The notes beneath the pieces were generated by a model. That model worked only from the letters and a program-made list of their open reading frames with translations. It did no database searches and was not told the DNA's origin. Shown here in pieces: positions 8,440-16,278 of a stretch of 35,580 nt of DNA; the stretch's first letter is position 1, and the number at the start of each line of letters is the position of its first letter. The stretch is taken from the NCBI GenBank assembly GCA_013997645.1, contig PNKB01000034.1:1-35580 (forward strand). Direction: 5' to 3'. The position numbers and the translations under genes were made by a program. This DNA comes from Cyanobacteria bacterium PR.3.49. GTDB taxonomy: Bacteria > Cyanobacteriota > Vampirovibrionia > Obscuribacterales > Obscuribacteraceae.

Positions 8440-9213
8440 TTAAAGATGATTGTGCCGCTCTTGTGGCGTCATCGAGTCGCGCGGGCTAATAAACAGACCG
8501 GGCTCTCGTGTGTCAGCCCAAATAATTGCAAATAAGTGAGGAATACCATTTGCCCGAAGCTGGGCATCCATAGCGTCGACCATTGCAATGTTTTGCTGGT
8601 CTTTGGTGCCTGGTTCAAAGGTAGCGCCAGCGGCTATCATAATGCCCGCCATTGCAAGTTGCAGATTCAACCAATCTTCGCTTCCCAGATCAATATTGCC
8701 GCCTTTTCTCTCCAATGTTTCCTTCAGAATATCGGCCAACTCTTTGCCACCTTCTTCCGCAGTCATGGGTGGATTGGCTCTAAGGCGCTCGCCGATTCCG
8801 CCAAGGGCTCTGAAGGTTTCGCGGTCGAATGCTTGTACGCCTTCCATGCGTGCTTGGAATTTTGGAAGACGAGAAGCATCACCGACAGACTCCGTATACA
8901 GTTTGCCTAATTTTCCGAAGTAGTCGAAAAATTCCTGTACTTTTTCTTGCTGGGTCTGCGGCCGCTGTGTGTCCATTGACGCATCGGCAATCGAAAAGCT
9001 GTCGCCGTCGAAGTAATTGTTTGCCCCTAAGGAATTTAGGTGACGAATCGCCTCGAGAGTACCAGTCCCAAGGGCTGCTTCCGCCATGTCGGCAGTTGAA
9101 CGGTGTGAAGGTGCGCGCTCGCTCGTCTCCGGTATACGTTCCGCGGTGAACATTTTTAGAATCTCGCTAGGGGGGATTTCAAGGAGCCTATAGGTCTGGA
9201 CTGACATTTCCAT
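8440..9213 (-). CDS. Hypothetical soluble protein
   Basis: A 257-residue protein that I do not recognise. The N-terminal third is polar and probably flexible (TAERIPETSERAPSHRS). It is followed by helical segments (QEKVQEFFDYFGKLGKLY, GGKELADILKETLERKGG) and a hydrophobic stretch LQLAMAGIMIAAGATF that is too short and alanine/glycine-rich to be a clear membrane helix. No signal peptide, cysteine motif or enzymatic motif is seen. The ATG at 9213 has AGGG upstream; a second ATG two codons later is equally possible. It faces away from the cation exchanger gene across a 281-nt intergenic region. Codon use looks ordinary, so I regard it as a real gene of unknown function. Confidence 0.7.
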   Translation of the reverse strand: MEMSVQTYRLLEIPPSEILKMFTAERIPETSERAPSHRSTADMAEAALGTGTLEAIRHLNSLGANNYFDGDSFSIADASMDTQRPQTQQEKVQEFFDYFGKLGKLYTESVGDASRLPKFQARMEGVQAFDRETFRALGGIGERLRANPPMTAEEGGKELADILKETLERKGGNIDLGSEDWLNLQLAMAGIMIAAGATFEPGTKDQQNIAMVDAMDAQLRANGIPHLFAIIWADTREPGLFISPRDSMTPQERHNHL

Positions 9214-9494
9214 GACATCGCCCTGAGCTGTCTCATCCCTTACGGCTCGCGCGACATTAATCAGGCGTTAAGGAAAGGCAGTTGCGCGCAAAAATAGGAT
9301 AAATTTGCTTTGTGTTAGAGCCTCGGTAACTTTCTTGGTCTGCGTTGTCTTTGACCTTGCTTTTCAGGCGTATCTCAAATAAGCAGTCAAATAGAACGTA
9401 GGTGCGACATTCGTGTTTTAATTCCGTCAGCTTAGGCGCAGCTTGAGGACAACACTCGGACTTCCCTCAGTGCTTCTGGTCGAAGGAGGCATTT

Positions 9495-10502
9495 ATGTCT
9501 ATCTGGATTGAATTTGCGATATGTGCCGGTGTCATTTTGTACTCCGGCAGTCGTCTTAGCGTCTATGGCGACCTGATTGCAGAGAAAACTGGTTTGGCGA
9601 AAGGCTGGATTGGTTTGGTTTTGCTTGCGACGGTTACATCGCTGCCTGAGCTAATAACCAGCGTTAGCGCTGTGACCTTGAACAACCTGCCCAGCATGGC
9701 AGTGAGTGGCACCATCGGCAGCTGCATGTTCAACATGATGGTTATCGCACTTTTGGATGTTTTGTCCAAACATAAACCAGTGTCGAATATGGTGCAGAGT
9801 GGTCATCTTCTTTCATGCGGCTTCGGAATTTTGTTGCTTGGTTTGGTTGCATTGGAAATCGGCTTCGGCAGGCACTTCCCAATACTTACGAGTCTTAATT
9901 CCATTGCGCCGACGAGCATACTTTTTATCGCGGTTTACCTGATAGCTATGCGCCTCATTTTCGACTATGAAAAGGTGCGCATTAATGAAACGACCGGAGA
10001 ATTGGCTGAAGGAGTTGCCGGAAAAGACACTTCGCTCACGAAGGCGCTCGTTCTTTTTGCCGCATTTTCAGTGATGATTGTTGTCGCCGCTTGCTTTTTG
10101 CCTGGTCTTGGTGAGCAGATTGCAAAACAAACCGGCTGGGGAGAAAGCTTTATCGGTTCGTCGCTAATTGCAATCACAACCTCGCTGCCTGAAATCACAG
10201 TGTCGGTCACTGCAGCTCGCATGGGCTCTTTTGATATGGCCGTTGCTAACCTTCTGGGAAGCAATTTGTTCAATGTTGCAATTCTGGCAATTACAGACTT
10301 ATGCTACCGTAAAGGTCCACTTCTTCAGGCTGTAGACCCGGTTAACTCATCGACGGCGATATGCTCAATGATGGCGCTTGCCGTGGTTGTTATTGGATTG
10401 ACTTACAGGTCTGAGAAAAAATTCTGGTATCTTGCCGGCGATGCAATCGCGATTTGCATTATTTACGTTATCGCAAACGCAATTTTATTCCTTGCTCACT
10501 AA
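9495..10502 (+). CDS. Sodium/calcium exchanger family (CaCA) membrane protein
   Basis: A 335-residue polytopic membrane protein with two copies of the CaCA alpha repeat. The first is GLVLLATVTSLPELITSVSA (40-59) followed by GSCMFN (75-80); the second is SSLIAITTSLPEITVSVTA (222-240) followed by GSNLFN (255-260). The acidic residue in each TSLPE motif is the ion-binding glutamate of the family. About ten hydrophobic segments are split by a charged cytoplasmic loop (about 158-182). It probably exchanges Ca2+ or a similar cation against Na+ or H+ across the inner membrane, like YrbG-type proteins. The ATG at 9495 has an excellent AAGGAGG at 9484-9490. It appears monocistronic. Confidence 0.92.
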   Translation: MSIWIEFAICAGVILYSGSRLSVYGDLIAEKTGLAKGWIGLVLLATVTSLPELITSVSAVTLNNLPSMAVSGTIGSCMFNMMVIALLDVLSKHKPVSNMVQSGHLLSCGFGILLLGLVALEIGFGRHFPILTSLNSIAPTSILFIAVYLIAMRLIFDYEKVRINETTGELAEGVAGKDTSLTKALVLFAAFSVMIVVAACFLPGLGEQIAKQTGWGESFIGSSLIAITTSLPEITVSVTAARMGSFDMAVANLLGSNLFNVAILAITDLCYRKGPLLQAVDPVNSSTAICSMMALAVVVIGLTYRSEKKFWYLAGDAIAICIIYVIANAILFLAH

Positions 10503-10761
10503 GCGCCCGCAAGGGTGTCCTGCCAGGCATAAAGAAAGCGCAAAGATGGCATCAATTCTGCGTATAGAGGCGCTTAAGCCGCTCAATTCTGGTTTATACT
10601 GACTGTAGAATTGCATGGATTTACGATTATGCGAGTCAATTTTCTTGAAATCGATAGACCAGTTGTAGCGATGGGCTCCGCTTCGGCGCTGCCGATATCC
10701 TTTTCCGGCTCAGTAAAATATTGCTGTAGAAGCCTCTAAATTTTCGGAAAGTTTTTCACTT
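10503..10761. other. Intergenic stretch with one copy of a 22-bp repeat and a possible 36-codon ORF
   Basis: Between the exchanger and the next gene. It holds the first copy of a 22-bp direct repeat (10546-10567). At 10629-10739 on the plus strand there is a short open frame, MRVNFLEIDRPVVAMGSASA followed by 16 more residues. Its composition is protein-like but it has no convincing ribosome binding site, so I do not call it a gene. Confidence 0.4.
10546..10567 (+). repeat. 22-bp direct repeat, left copy
   Basis: Begins ATGGCATCAATT and ends CTGCGTATAG. An identical copy is at 14634-14655 in the same orientation. This copy lies 43 nt after the exchanger stop codon. The pair brackets about 4.1 kb of small unknown genes. 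Confidence 0.85.
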
Positions 10762-10815
10762 GTGACGCAGGCATTTCTTTGTGCCTACGCTCTGATTTGT
10801 TATGAGGCTAAATCG

Positions 10816-11145
10816 ATGATTATTAAACTGTTTCAACCGGCGTTCAACAATTGGCTCATCATTGCAGAAGAGTTAGATGATCCGAAAGTTTGGGATCGTT
10901 TTTTGCCGTGTCACACTGTTGAATCCGAAAGATGGAAATTTGATTCGACGGTAAAAGCGCTGGCAAATCCGTCGCTGAAGATTACTGTTTGCCGAAATTT
11001 TTTGAGGCGCGGTGTTAGCGTCTTTGAGTACGATTTCAATTCTGAAGAAAACGATGTACTTGAGCACGCAATGTGCGTTGCTGAAGCTATGGGACTCGAG
11101 CTGAACTTTGGACCCATAAGCACGCCTGGTAAGTCTGCGGCTTAG
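10816..11145 (+). CDS. Hypothetical protein
   Basis: A 109-residue product if started at the ATG at 10816, which has GAGG eight bases upstream. A GTG at 10762 would add 18 residues but lacks a ribosome binding site. The protein is small, soluble and acidic, beginning MIIKLFQPAFNNWLIIAEEL. It has a central segment ITVCRNFLRRGVSVFEYDF and a helical C-terminus. I do not recognise a family. The following 56-codon gene starts 11 nt after this stop with its own GGAGG, so the two probably form a small operon. They lie in the repeat-bracketed patch. Confidence 0.6.
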   Translation: MIIKLFQPAFNNWLIIAEELDDPKVWDRFLPCHTVESERWKFDSTVKALANPSLKITVCRNFLRRGVSVFEYDFNSEENDVLEHAMCVAEAMGLELNFGPISTPGKSAA

Positions 11146-11156
11146 ATGGAGGACGC

Positions 11157-11327
11157 ATGCTTCTGCTTTTGCATTTCGTCGGCATTGCTCTAGTCTTTTT
11201 GTTGGCATGGTTTGCAGGCCATTATTTAGACAAGGGCTTGAGCTCACTGTTTCCAAGTCAGCTTATCTCTCGCTTGAATCTGCCTTACACCTCTGAAAAA
11301 GAAGTTCAGTGCGAACAGCTGAATTGA
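11157..11327 (+). CDS. Small single-pass membrane protein (56 residues)
   Basis: The ATG at 11157 is preceded by GGAGG at 11149-11153, with a tight but usable spacing. The product starts MLLLHFVGIALVFLLAWFAG, a single strongly hydrophobic N-terminal helix, then a short polar tail (HYLDKGLSSLFPSQ...KEVQCEQLN). The helix could be an uncleaved anchor or a poor signal peptide. It starts 11 nt after the upstream hypothetical gene, suggesting co-transcription. No family is recognised; the size and topology resemble regulatory mini-proteins or small toxins, but nothing in the sequence decides this. Confidence 0.55.
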   Translation: MLLLLHFVGIALVFLLAWFAGHYLDKGLSSLFPSQLISRLNLPYTSEKEVQCEQLN

Positions 11328-11404
11328 GCGCGAATGTCAAAAGCAGAAGTATGATGTTTCACGGACATGAGTGAATAACAGAAGGGTCCTTGAGCTTCCC
11401 AGGG

Positions 11405-11791
11405 TTAAAGACCCCACGGTTCTCCCCTGAGTATTTCGATGCGCTTCCATATTTCTGGCGGAACTGTGTCCCGGTACCAAACACCGCCTAACAGTTCCGC
11501 CAACTTCGTATTATTGGTGGCGAAGCTCTCAATTTCGTCAATGTACTGTTTCGCGTGGTTGTGGACAAAATCTTCAAGCGGACCGCATGCAAAACGCATT
11601 TCCTGTTTTTCTGACATTTCGCGACAGCATGCTTGCTGTATGAATTCCCAAGCTTTTGGCGGATCGTCGTAGACTAGTGAGCAGACTTCCTGGTAAGCCC
11701 AAAAATACTCTTCGGATAAGGGTGTATTCAATTCTTCATTGGAGAAGATAAGCCAGCTACCAATTAGTCGTTCCAGATTAGTGTGGTTCAT
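11405..11791 (-). CDS. DUF6869-like protein
   Basis: A 128-residue acidic, helical protein. The pattern YFWAYQEVCSLVYDDPPKAW (about 29-48), then CGPLEDFVHNHAKQYIDEIE (about 69-88) and LLGGVWYRDTVPPEIWKRI (about 100-118), matches what I remember of DUF6869. Members are small stand-alone proteins, often found among polymorphic-toxin or immunity-like genes, with no known enzymatic activity. The ATG at 11791 has AGAGGTG upstream. The gene is followed convergently by the 56-residue mini-gene. The family call is from memory of the motif and is moderately secure. Confidence 0.7.
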   Translation of the reverse strand: MNHTNLERLIGSWLIFSNEELNTPLSEEYFWAYQEVCSLVYDDPPKAWEFIQQACCREMSEKQEMRFACGPLEDFVHNHAKQYIDEIESFATNNTKLAELLGGVWYRDTVPPEIWKRIEILRGEPWGL

Positions 11792-11870
11792 TTACACCTC
11801 TCCAAAGAACGTTCTTTTCGATTGGGGAAGGCCAGTTTGAGGTAGATCGATTTGCTTTAGTCCCGCTCGT

Positions 11871-12239
11871 TTACCGATGTGTAAATGGGCTAATCCATTC
11901 GAGTTCTAGCTCAGCACTCAAGTGTTCTCCAATTCTCATCATCGGTAATGCGGCCCTAGTCGCCGGCAAGGTGAGAAACCGACCGAAAAAATCAATATCG
12001 GCTGGAGAATCATCAGGCAGTATTCTGCTTCGAGATGCGAACCATTCCAACGCAGGATGGCGGTCGATTTGAAAACAGGCAAATTCAACAGAACCTTTGA
12101 TAAATATGAGGCGAAGAAGATCTACGACCTTTGTGACGGAGGGAGCATTTATTTTTATGGGTTGAATGTTTAACTCGCGCCACATCTGCTCTATTTCAGC
12201 GCTATTTGGCGGTTCATGTGGTTTGAATTCAGTTCGCAT
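11871..12239 (-). CDS. Hypothetical protein
   Basis: A 122-residue soluble protein of unknown family. The N-terminus is polar (MRTEFKPHEPPNSAEIEQMW). The middle has a hydrophobic segment VDLLRLIFIKGSVEFACFQ, and the C-terminal half contains a Trp- and Arg-containing stretch ALEWFASRSRILPDDSPADI. It is transcribed in the same direction as the DUF6869-like gene, 79 nt upstream of it, and could be its partner. Its size and context fit small accessory or immunity-type genes, but that is only context. Confidence 0.55.
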   Translation of the reverse strand: MRTEFKPHEPPNSAEIEQMWRELNIQPIKINAPSVTKVVDLLRLIFIKGSVEFACFQIDRHPALEWFASRSRILPDDSPADIDFFGRFLTLPATRAALPMMRIGEHLSAELELEWISPFTHR

Positions 12240-12354
12240 TTTGAATTTTCATATAGAAGGTTTGTTTGCTGCAATTCTATTATGATGGAAATTTTTCAAA
12301 CGGTTACGGCTGCATTATCGAATTTTGTATAGATAGCGTCTTGTAGCAGGTTTG

Positions 12355-12600
12355 CTACACTGCTAGTTTGAATTCACCCATGTTTAAACACAACACTCCA
12401 CGATTGTTCAGGGCTATCGCCTGACCATTTTTGTTCGGAGGCGTTTGAGCTGCTGTTGGATTTTTCTCCCAGATAAATAGCAGACGCTTGAACCACTGTG
12501 ATTCAAGACAAAGGTTTCCCATTTGAGACAGCATTTCTTTATCTTCTAGTTGGTTTTCACGTGAACGAATAGCAGCCTTTAAACTTTGCGATTGCCGCAT
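12355..12600 (-). pseudogene. TPR fragment, probably a decayed or truncated gene end
   Basis: An 81-codon frame ending in AIALNNRGVLCLNMGEFKLAV followed at once by a TAG. That ending is the first two thirds of a tetratricopeptide repeat cut off inside its second helix. Its ATG lies inside the end of the upstream TPR gene (22-nt overlap) in another frame, without a distinct ribosome binding site. The simplest reading is a remnant of a longer TPR protein; a genuine small coupled gene is possible but less likely. Confidence 0.4.
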
Positions 12601-13067
12601 CTAAAACTTACTAACTGCTTCGCACAATATATCTTGAAGGTCGGTTCAAGCCGGCCTGCTTGCTCATAATCCTTGAGTGCTCCAGGCAGATCATCAAGCG
12701 CTAAACGCGTGCTTCCACGACCGGCATATGAACAAGCATATTTTGGATTTGCTCGAATCGCTTGAGTGAAATCAGCTTGCGCCGCACTGTAATTATGCAT
12801 ATGATGAAAGAAGAAGCCGCGAGTACAGAGGTAAAGCTCGATGTTTTTCTTTCCGGACTTCAGTTGAATTGCTTTGTCGTAACACTTTAGAGCCGATTTG
12901 TAATCACCCTTCTTCGTTAGCTTGTCGCCACAGACTGAATAGGCATAGGCTGCGGGACATCCATCTAGTTGCATCGCCAGAACCGCTCTTTCAATCTCAG
13001 AACAAAATACGTCTCCAACTAAGCCAGCGGTGAAGGATAAAAGCACGATCAGTAAAACTACATTCAT
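12579..13067 (-). CDS. Secreted or membrane-tethered TPR protein
   Basis: A 162-residue protein. It has a hydrophobic N-terminus (NVVLLIVLLSFTAGLVGDVF) that looks like a signal peptide or anchor. At least three TPR motifs follow: KLTKKGDYKSALKCYDKAIQ (about 49-68), FFFHHMHNYSAAQADFTQAI (about 85-104) and STRLALDDLPGALKDYEQAG (about 119-138). TPRs form helical scaffolds for protein-protein contacts. Its ATG overlaps the TGA of the larger upstream membrane gene as ATGA, so the two are translationally coupled and probably work together on the outer face of the membrane. Confidence 0.75.
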   Translation of the reverse strand: MNVVLLIVLLSFTAGLVGDVFCSEIERAVLAMQLDGCPAAYAYSVCGDKLTKKGDYKSALKCYDKAIQLKSGKKNIELYLCTRGFFFHHMHNYSAAQADFTQAIRANPKYACSYAGRGSTRLALDDLPGALKDYEQAGRLEPTFKIYCAKQLVSFRCGNRKV

Positions 13068-14407
13068 TGCTTTCTGGTGTCCTGGAGTGTGCGTCCATTG
13101 CTGGACAGATTGTTGTCGCTGATGGAAACATGATTACCGAAAGAGGACTTTAGAAGTTGGCAGGAGTAACTATCCGCTAGCTCGATCTTTCCTCTAAACA
13201 TTTCTAGATTTATTAGTTTGTTCAGGTAAATTCCCTCAATTTCGATGGTGTCTGAAGAGAGCATTGCCATTTTCCACTTTGATTCCAATTGATTCAGTAA
13301 TCGCCTTTTGGATGCACCAATCGCAAAGTTGAGTGGGAGGAGAAGTGCTGCGCAGACCCACAAAAGGATTGGAACATCACTATCTTTCTCTTCCAATGCC
13401 TCCGTCTTGGTCTGCATCGCGCGAATCTGATTCGACCAAGTCTTATCTCCCATTTGCCAGACCGGCGCATACAAACTGTCAAGCACCATATTTCGTTCGT
13501 AGCCCGTGAGACCGCTGGAGTTTGCTATTTCAATTGCTTGCTGAACAGTTTTTCTTGCTTCGGACGTATGACCGGTTTCTATTAATTCAAAGGCAAGGAA
13601 ACCGAAATTCTCGGCATATCGATCTTGCTTTCCGATCGTTTTGAAAATTGCCATCGCTCTTTTTCTAGCAATCACGGCTCCTGCATAGTCCTCCAGTGGA
13701 TAATTATTCAAGTGACCAGCAAGAGTACTAAGGCGATTTGCCATTTCAAGGCTTTGAGGACCATAGATTGTCTCAACCATTCGATTCAGGCGCTCGCTTC
13801 GTACTTCCAAAAGATCTGAATCGTGTCCATCCCATCCACACGTTGAAGCAAGGGTAGTGCCACGCGTGTCTCGTGTGAAACTGTAGAGTATTTCTCCTAA
13901 TTCGTAGTGCCCAAGCCCGTCTGAGATGTATGCAAGATCTCTCAGACCATAATGCTTAATCATGCCAATACATTCGAGCAATCCTGTGATAAAAATGCAA
14001 TTTATTAGGATAAGAGCTATCGAGCAAATCCACCGAACATGTGGGCACTCATGGCAGATGTCTCTGTATAAATCCTCGCCAAAAGAATGCGTACTAGACT
14101 TACCTTTTTTTCTGTGAACCCAATACAAGAGTCCAGATAAGCAAAGAATTGATAGGTTTACGAAGCCCATGAGGAAGCTTTGATGGGTGTAACAGCGCCA
14201 GAACCAGCCTGGATTTCGTACTATGTCCAGAATTTCCCACAAGCTGTGCAGCGCTCTTGATGAATCGCGGGACAGCTCATATACAAAGCCCCAATACATA
14301 TGGTAAACGCTGATGCTGAGCCACGCGGCGGCAATTGTCAGAGCGCAGCAAGCTAGTAGTAATTTTGTGACTTTCAGCATTTTTAGGTTGGTAGTGGCCT
14401 CGGACAA
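13064..14407 (-). CDS. Multi-pass membrane protein with a TPR-like helical domain
   Basis: A 447-residue protein. Hydrophobic segments are visible at about 12-36, 76-96, 125-148 and 342-362. Between the third and fourth is a roughly 190-residue region rich in paired helices (VIARKRAMAIFKTIGKQDRY, SEARKTVQQAIEIANSSG) that resembles TPR-type repeats. CHECPHVRW near residue 118 is a possible metal site but is not a standard motif. No family is recognised. The ATG at 14407 lies 249 nt from the TetR gene. It is the first gene of a two-gene coupled unit with the secreted TPR protein. Confidence 0.65.
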   Translation of the reverse strand: MSEATTNLKMLKVTKLLLACCALTIAAAWLSISVYHMYWGFVYELSRDSSRALHSLWEILDIVRNPGWFWRCYTHQSFLMGFVNLSILCLSGLLYWVHRKKGKSSTHSFGEDLYRDICHECPHVRWICSIALILINCIFITGLLECIGMIKHYGLRDLAYISDGLGHYELGEILYSFTRDTRGTTLASTCGWDGHDSDLLEVRSERLNRMVETIYGPQSLEMANRLSTLAGHLNNYPLEDYAGAVIARKRAMAIFKTIGKQDRYAENFGFLAFELIETGHTSEARKTVQQAIEIANSSGLTGYERNMVLDSLYAPVWQMGDKTWSNQIRAMQTKTEALEEKDSDVPILLWVCAALLLPLNFAIGASKRRLLNQLESKWKMAMLSSDTIEIEGIYLNKLINLEMFRGKIELADSYSCQLLKSSFGNHVSISDNNLSSNGRTLQDTRKQ

Positions 14408-14595
14408 TCAATATATGCCTAAACTCAGTAACAGTCTCAAATTCAGTGGTGTGATCACGAAGAAGTTTGGTCCTCGCGTTATCTCAAGTTGCCGCTAGCT
14501 AGCCGCCTTCTGGGCAAAATTGTGCTGCCTTGCCAAAGTCCCCACCCTCCACCACCAAGGTGCAATTTGCATACCCTCTTGGATTCGCGGCTGTA

Positions 14596-14629
14596 AACAA
14601 ACGAACCAAGTAAGATTGGTTCGTTTGTT
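14596..14629 (-). terminator. Inverted repeat after the TetR gene, candidate terminator
   Basis: A perfect 14-bp inverted repeat (AACAAACGAACCAA / TTGGTTCGTTTGTT) with a 6-nt loop, about 30 nt beyond the TetR stop codon. The stem is AT-rich and the following U-tract is short, so it could instead be a protein-binding site. Confidence 0.5.
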
Positions 14630-14633
14630 AGAC

Positions 14634-14655
14634 ATGGCATCAATTCTGCGTATAG
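14634..14655 (+). repeat. 22-bp direct repeat, right copy
   Basis: Identical to 10546-10567 and in the same orientation. It ends one base before the TAG stop codon of the TetR gene (14657-14659, minus strand), directly after the inverted repeat at 14596-14629. Confidence 0.85.
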
Positions 14656-14656
14656 C

Positions 14657-15250
14657 CTATTTCAAGCCTTTGTATAAAGTAGTGAGTATCTGCGCTAAGA
14701 GCTGCTCGCGCTTTTCGTCGGCTCTCTCTGCCACCATTACTGGATGATGGAAGTCGATAGTCGAGGTTAACAATAAAATTGAAATGTTCGCTGGATCTCC
14801 CTTGATTTGACCATCATCAATAGCGCGTTTAACCATGCTATTCAAATGTTCATGCATCAAAGCGAGATGACACTTCACAAAATCCTTTTCGATTTGAGCT
14901 GAGTAATTAAAGGCGCGATAAATCTCAGGATCGTTGTTCACTTTCTCTTTCTTCGCTCTGTGAAGTATGAGAAACCACTTTGTAATTCGGTCTAGCGAAC
15001 TTTTTATTGATTTGTCATTGCAAACCTGTTCGAGCTTGCTGTCCAAATCGCATATAAATCGTTCGCTGACGGCGTCGAAAAGAGCGGCTTTGTCGGCAAA
15101 ATGACTGTAAAGAGCTGCGTGAGTAATACCCATATCTTTTGCTATGTCGCTCAGGCGAACCTTCTCATAGCCAAATTTGCGCATGCGAGCAATTGTGTGC
15201 TCGATAGCGCGTTGGCGTATTTGGTCCTGGGTCAGTCCAGTCTTTGGCAT
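14657..15250 (-). CDS. TetR/AcrR family transcriptional repressor
   Basis: A 197-residue regulator with the N-terminal TetR helix-turn-helix at about 32-51 (RLSDIAKDMGITHAALYSHF), followed by FADKAALFDAVSERF. The C-terminal ligand-binding half is helical and unassigned. It is divergent from the short-chain dehydrogenase gene across 100 nt. Two 24-bp inverted repeats in that gap, each with CTTACAA/TTGTAAG ends, are its likely operators. It therefore probably represses itself and the dehydrogenase until a small ligand binds. The start at ATG 15250 matches the usual TetR N-terminal length. Confidence 0.93.
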   Translation of the reverse strand: MPKTGLTQDQIRQRAIEHTIARMRKFGYEKVRLSDIAKDMGITHAALYSHFADKAALFDAVSERFICDLDSKLEQVCNDKSIKSSLDRITKWFLILHRAKKEKVNNDPEIYRAFNYSAQIEKDFVKCHLALMHEHLNSMVKRAIDDGQIKGDPANISILLLTSTIDFHHPVMVAERADEKREQLLAQILTTLYKGLK

Positions 15251-15266
15251 ATCACAGCCATTTTAT

Positions 15267-15290
15267 CTTACAAAACCTGGAATTTGTAAG
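15267..15290. promoter_or_regulatory. TetR operator candidate 1
   Basis: A 24-bp inverted repeat: CTTACAAA, 8-nt centre, TTTGTAAG. Together with operator 2 it brackets a possible dehydrogenase promoter (TTGTAA at 15284-15289, 17-nt spacer, TACAAA at 15307-15312). Confidence 0.7.
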
Positions 15291-15304
15291 GTGTCCGTGT
15301 TATG

Positions 15305-15328
15305 CTTACAAATAACAAAAGTTGTAAG
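15305..15328. promoter_or_regulatory. TetR operator candidate 2
   Basis: A second 24-bp inverted repeat with the same ends (CTTACAA ... TTGTAAG, 10-nt centre). It is centred 38 bp from the first and lies just upstream of the dehydrogenase ribosome binding site. Confidence 0.7.
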
Positions 15329-15350
15329 TTGAAAGTTTGCAAGGAGTTCA

Positions 15351-16115
15351 ATGATGGAAATTAAGGGCAATACCATACTCATCACTGGTGGAACCAGCGG
15401 AATCGGGCGTGGGCTTGCGGAATCTTTTCACAAGCTGGGCAACAAAGTAATTATTGCCGGACGTCGGCAAGCGCTTATCGACGAGCTAACTGCATCTCAT
15501 CCAGGCATGGAGGGTTTGCGGCTCGATCTTCAGGATGCAAAAGCCATTTCGCGATTTGCAGAAGCCGTTGCTGAAAAATATCCGGACTTAAATGTTCTGA
15601 TTAACAACGCTGGCATTTCAAAGATGGAGAATTGGAAAAAAGGAGAGGTTGATATTCAAGTCGTAAACGACATTATTCAAACCAATGTTTCGAGCGTTAT
15701 CCAGTTAACGGCAGAACTACTTCCTCTTTTGAAGAAACAGAAGAATGCCACTTTGATCACGACTACCTCCGGTTTGGCGTTTGTTCCTCTTGCGGCGGCA
15801 CCGACCTACAGCGCTACCAAAGCTTTTCTGCACTCGTGGCTGCAGTCTTTGCGTTCGCAATTAGAAGGGTCTGTAGAAATTCTTGAGCTTGCTCCACCAT
15901 ATGTACAGACCGAGATTGGCGGGCAAGCGCAGAAAGAAGATCCTCGAGCAATGCCGCTTCAAGAGTATGTCGACGAAGTAATTGAATTGCTTAAGGCAAA
16001 GAACACACCTAATAGTGAAGTTTTGGTTGAACGCGTAAAAGGATTTCGGCAGAGTATTCAAACGGACGAATACGAAAACGTCTTCAATATGATCAACTCA
16101 ATGTTTACCGTCTAA
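15351..16115 (+). CDS. Short-chain dehydrogenase/reductase (SDR)
   Basis: A 254-residue classical SDR. The nucleotide-binding TGGTSGIG is at 12-19, NNAG at 85-88, a catalytic Ser near S140, and Y153/K157 in PTYSATKAF. It is a NAD(P)H-dependent oxidoreductase in the cytosol; the substrate cannot be told. The overall pattern (INNAGI, then an early C-terminus) is closest to the DltE-like SDR group. AAGGAG at 15341-15346 serves either ATG 15351 or ATG 15354; the second has the better spacing. It is divergent from TetR and probably its target. Confidence 0.92.
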   Translation: MMEIKGNTILITGGTSGIGRGLAESFHKLGNKVIIAGRRQALIDELTASHPGMEGLRLDLQDAKAISRFAEAVAEKYPDLNVLINNAGISKMENWKKGEVDIQVVNDIIQTNVSSVIQLTAELLPLLKKQKNATLITTTSGLAFVPLAAAPTYSATKAFLHSWLQSLRSQLEGSVEILELAPPYVQTEIGGQAQKEDPRAMPLQEYVDEVIELLKAKNTPNSEVLVERVKGFRQSIQTDEYENVFNMINSMFTV

Positions 16116-16165
16116 AAGCGGCAAAATTGATCAGTTAAGTGCAGAAATTCACAAAGCCTCAAAGA

Positions 16166-16199
16166 CAGAATGACCGAAGCGCGCACTTCGATCATTCTG
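16166..16199. terminator. Hairpin after the SDR gene
   Basis: CAGAATGACCGAAG / CTTCGATCATTCTG pairs over 14 positions with one C-A mismatch around a CGCGCA loop. There is no U-tract on the plus side, so it may act as a barrier between the convergent genes rather than as a classic terminator. Confidence 0.5.
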
Positions 16200-16278
16200 C
16201 CTTGGGTGCAAACCGAGCTGGGAAACTTGGTCGCTATGTGAAACTGACCGCTCTTGTCGGTGTCAGTCTCATTCAATA

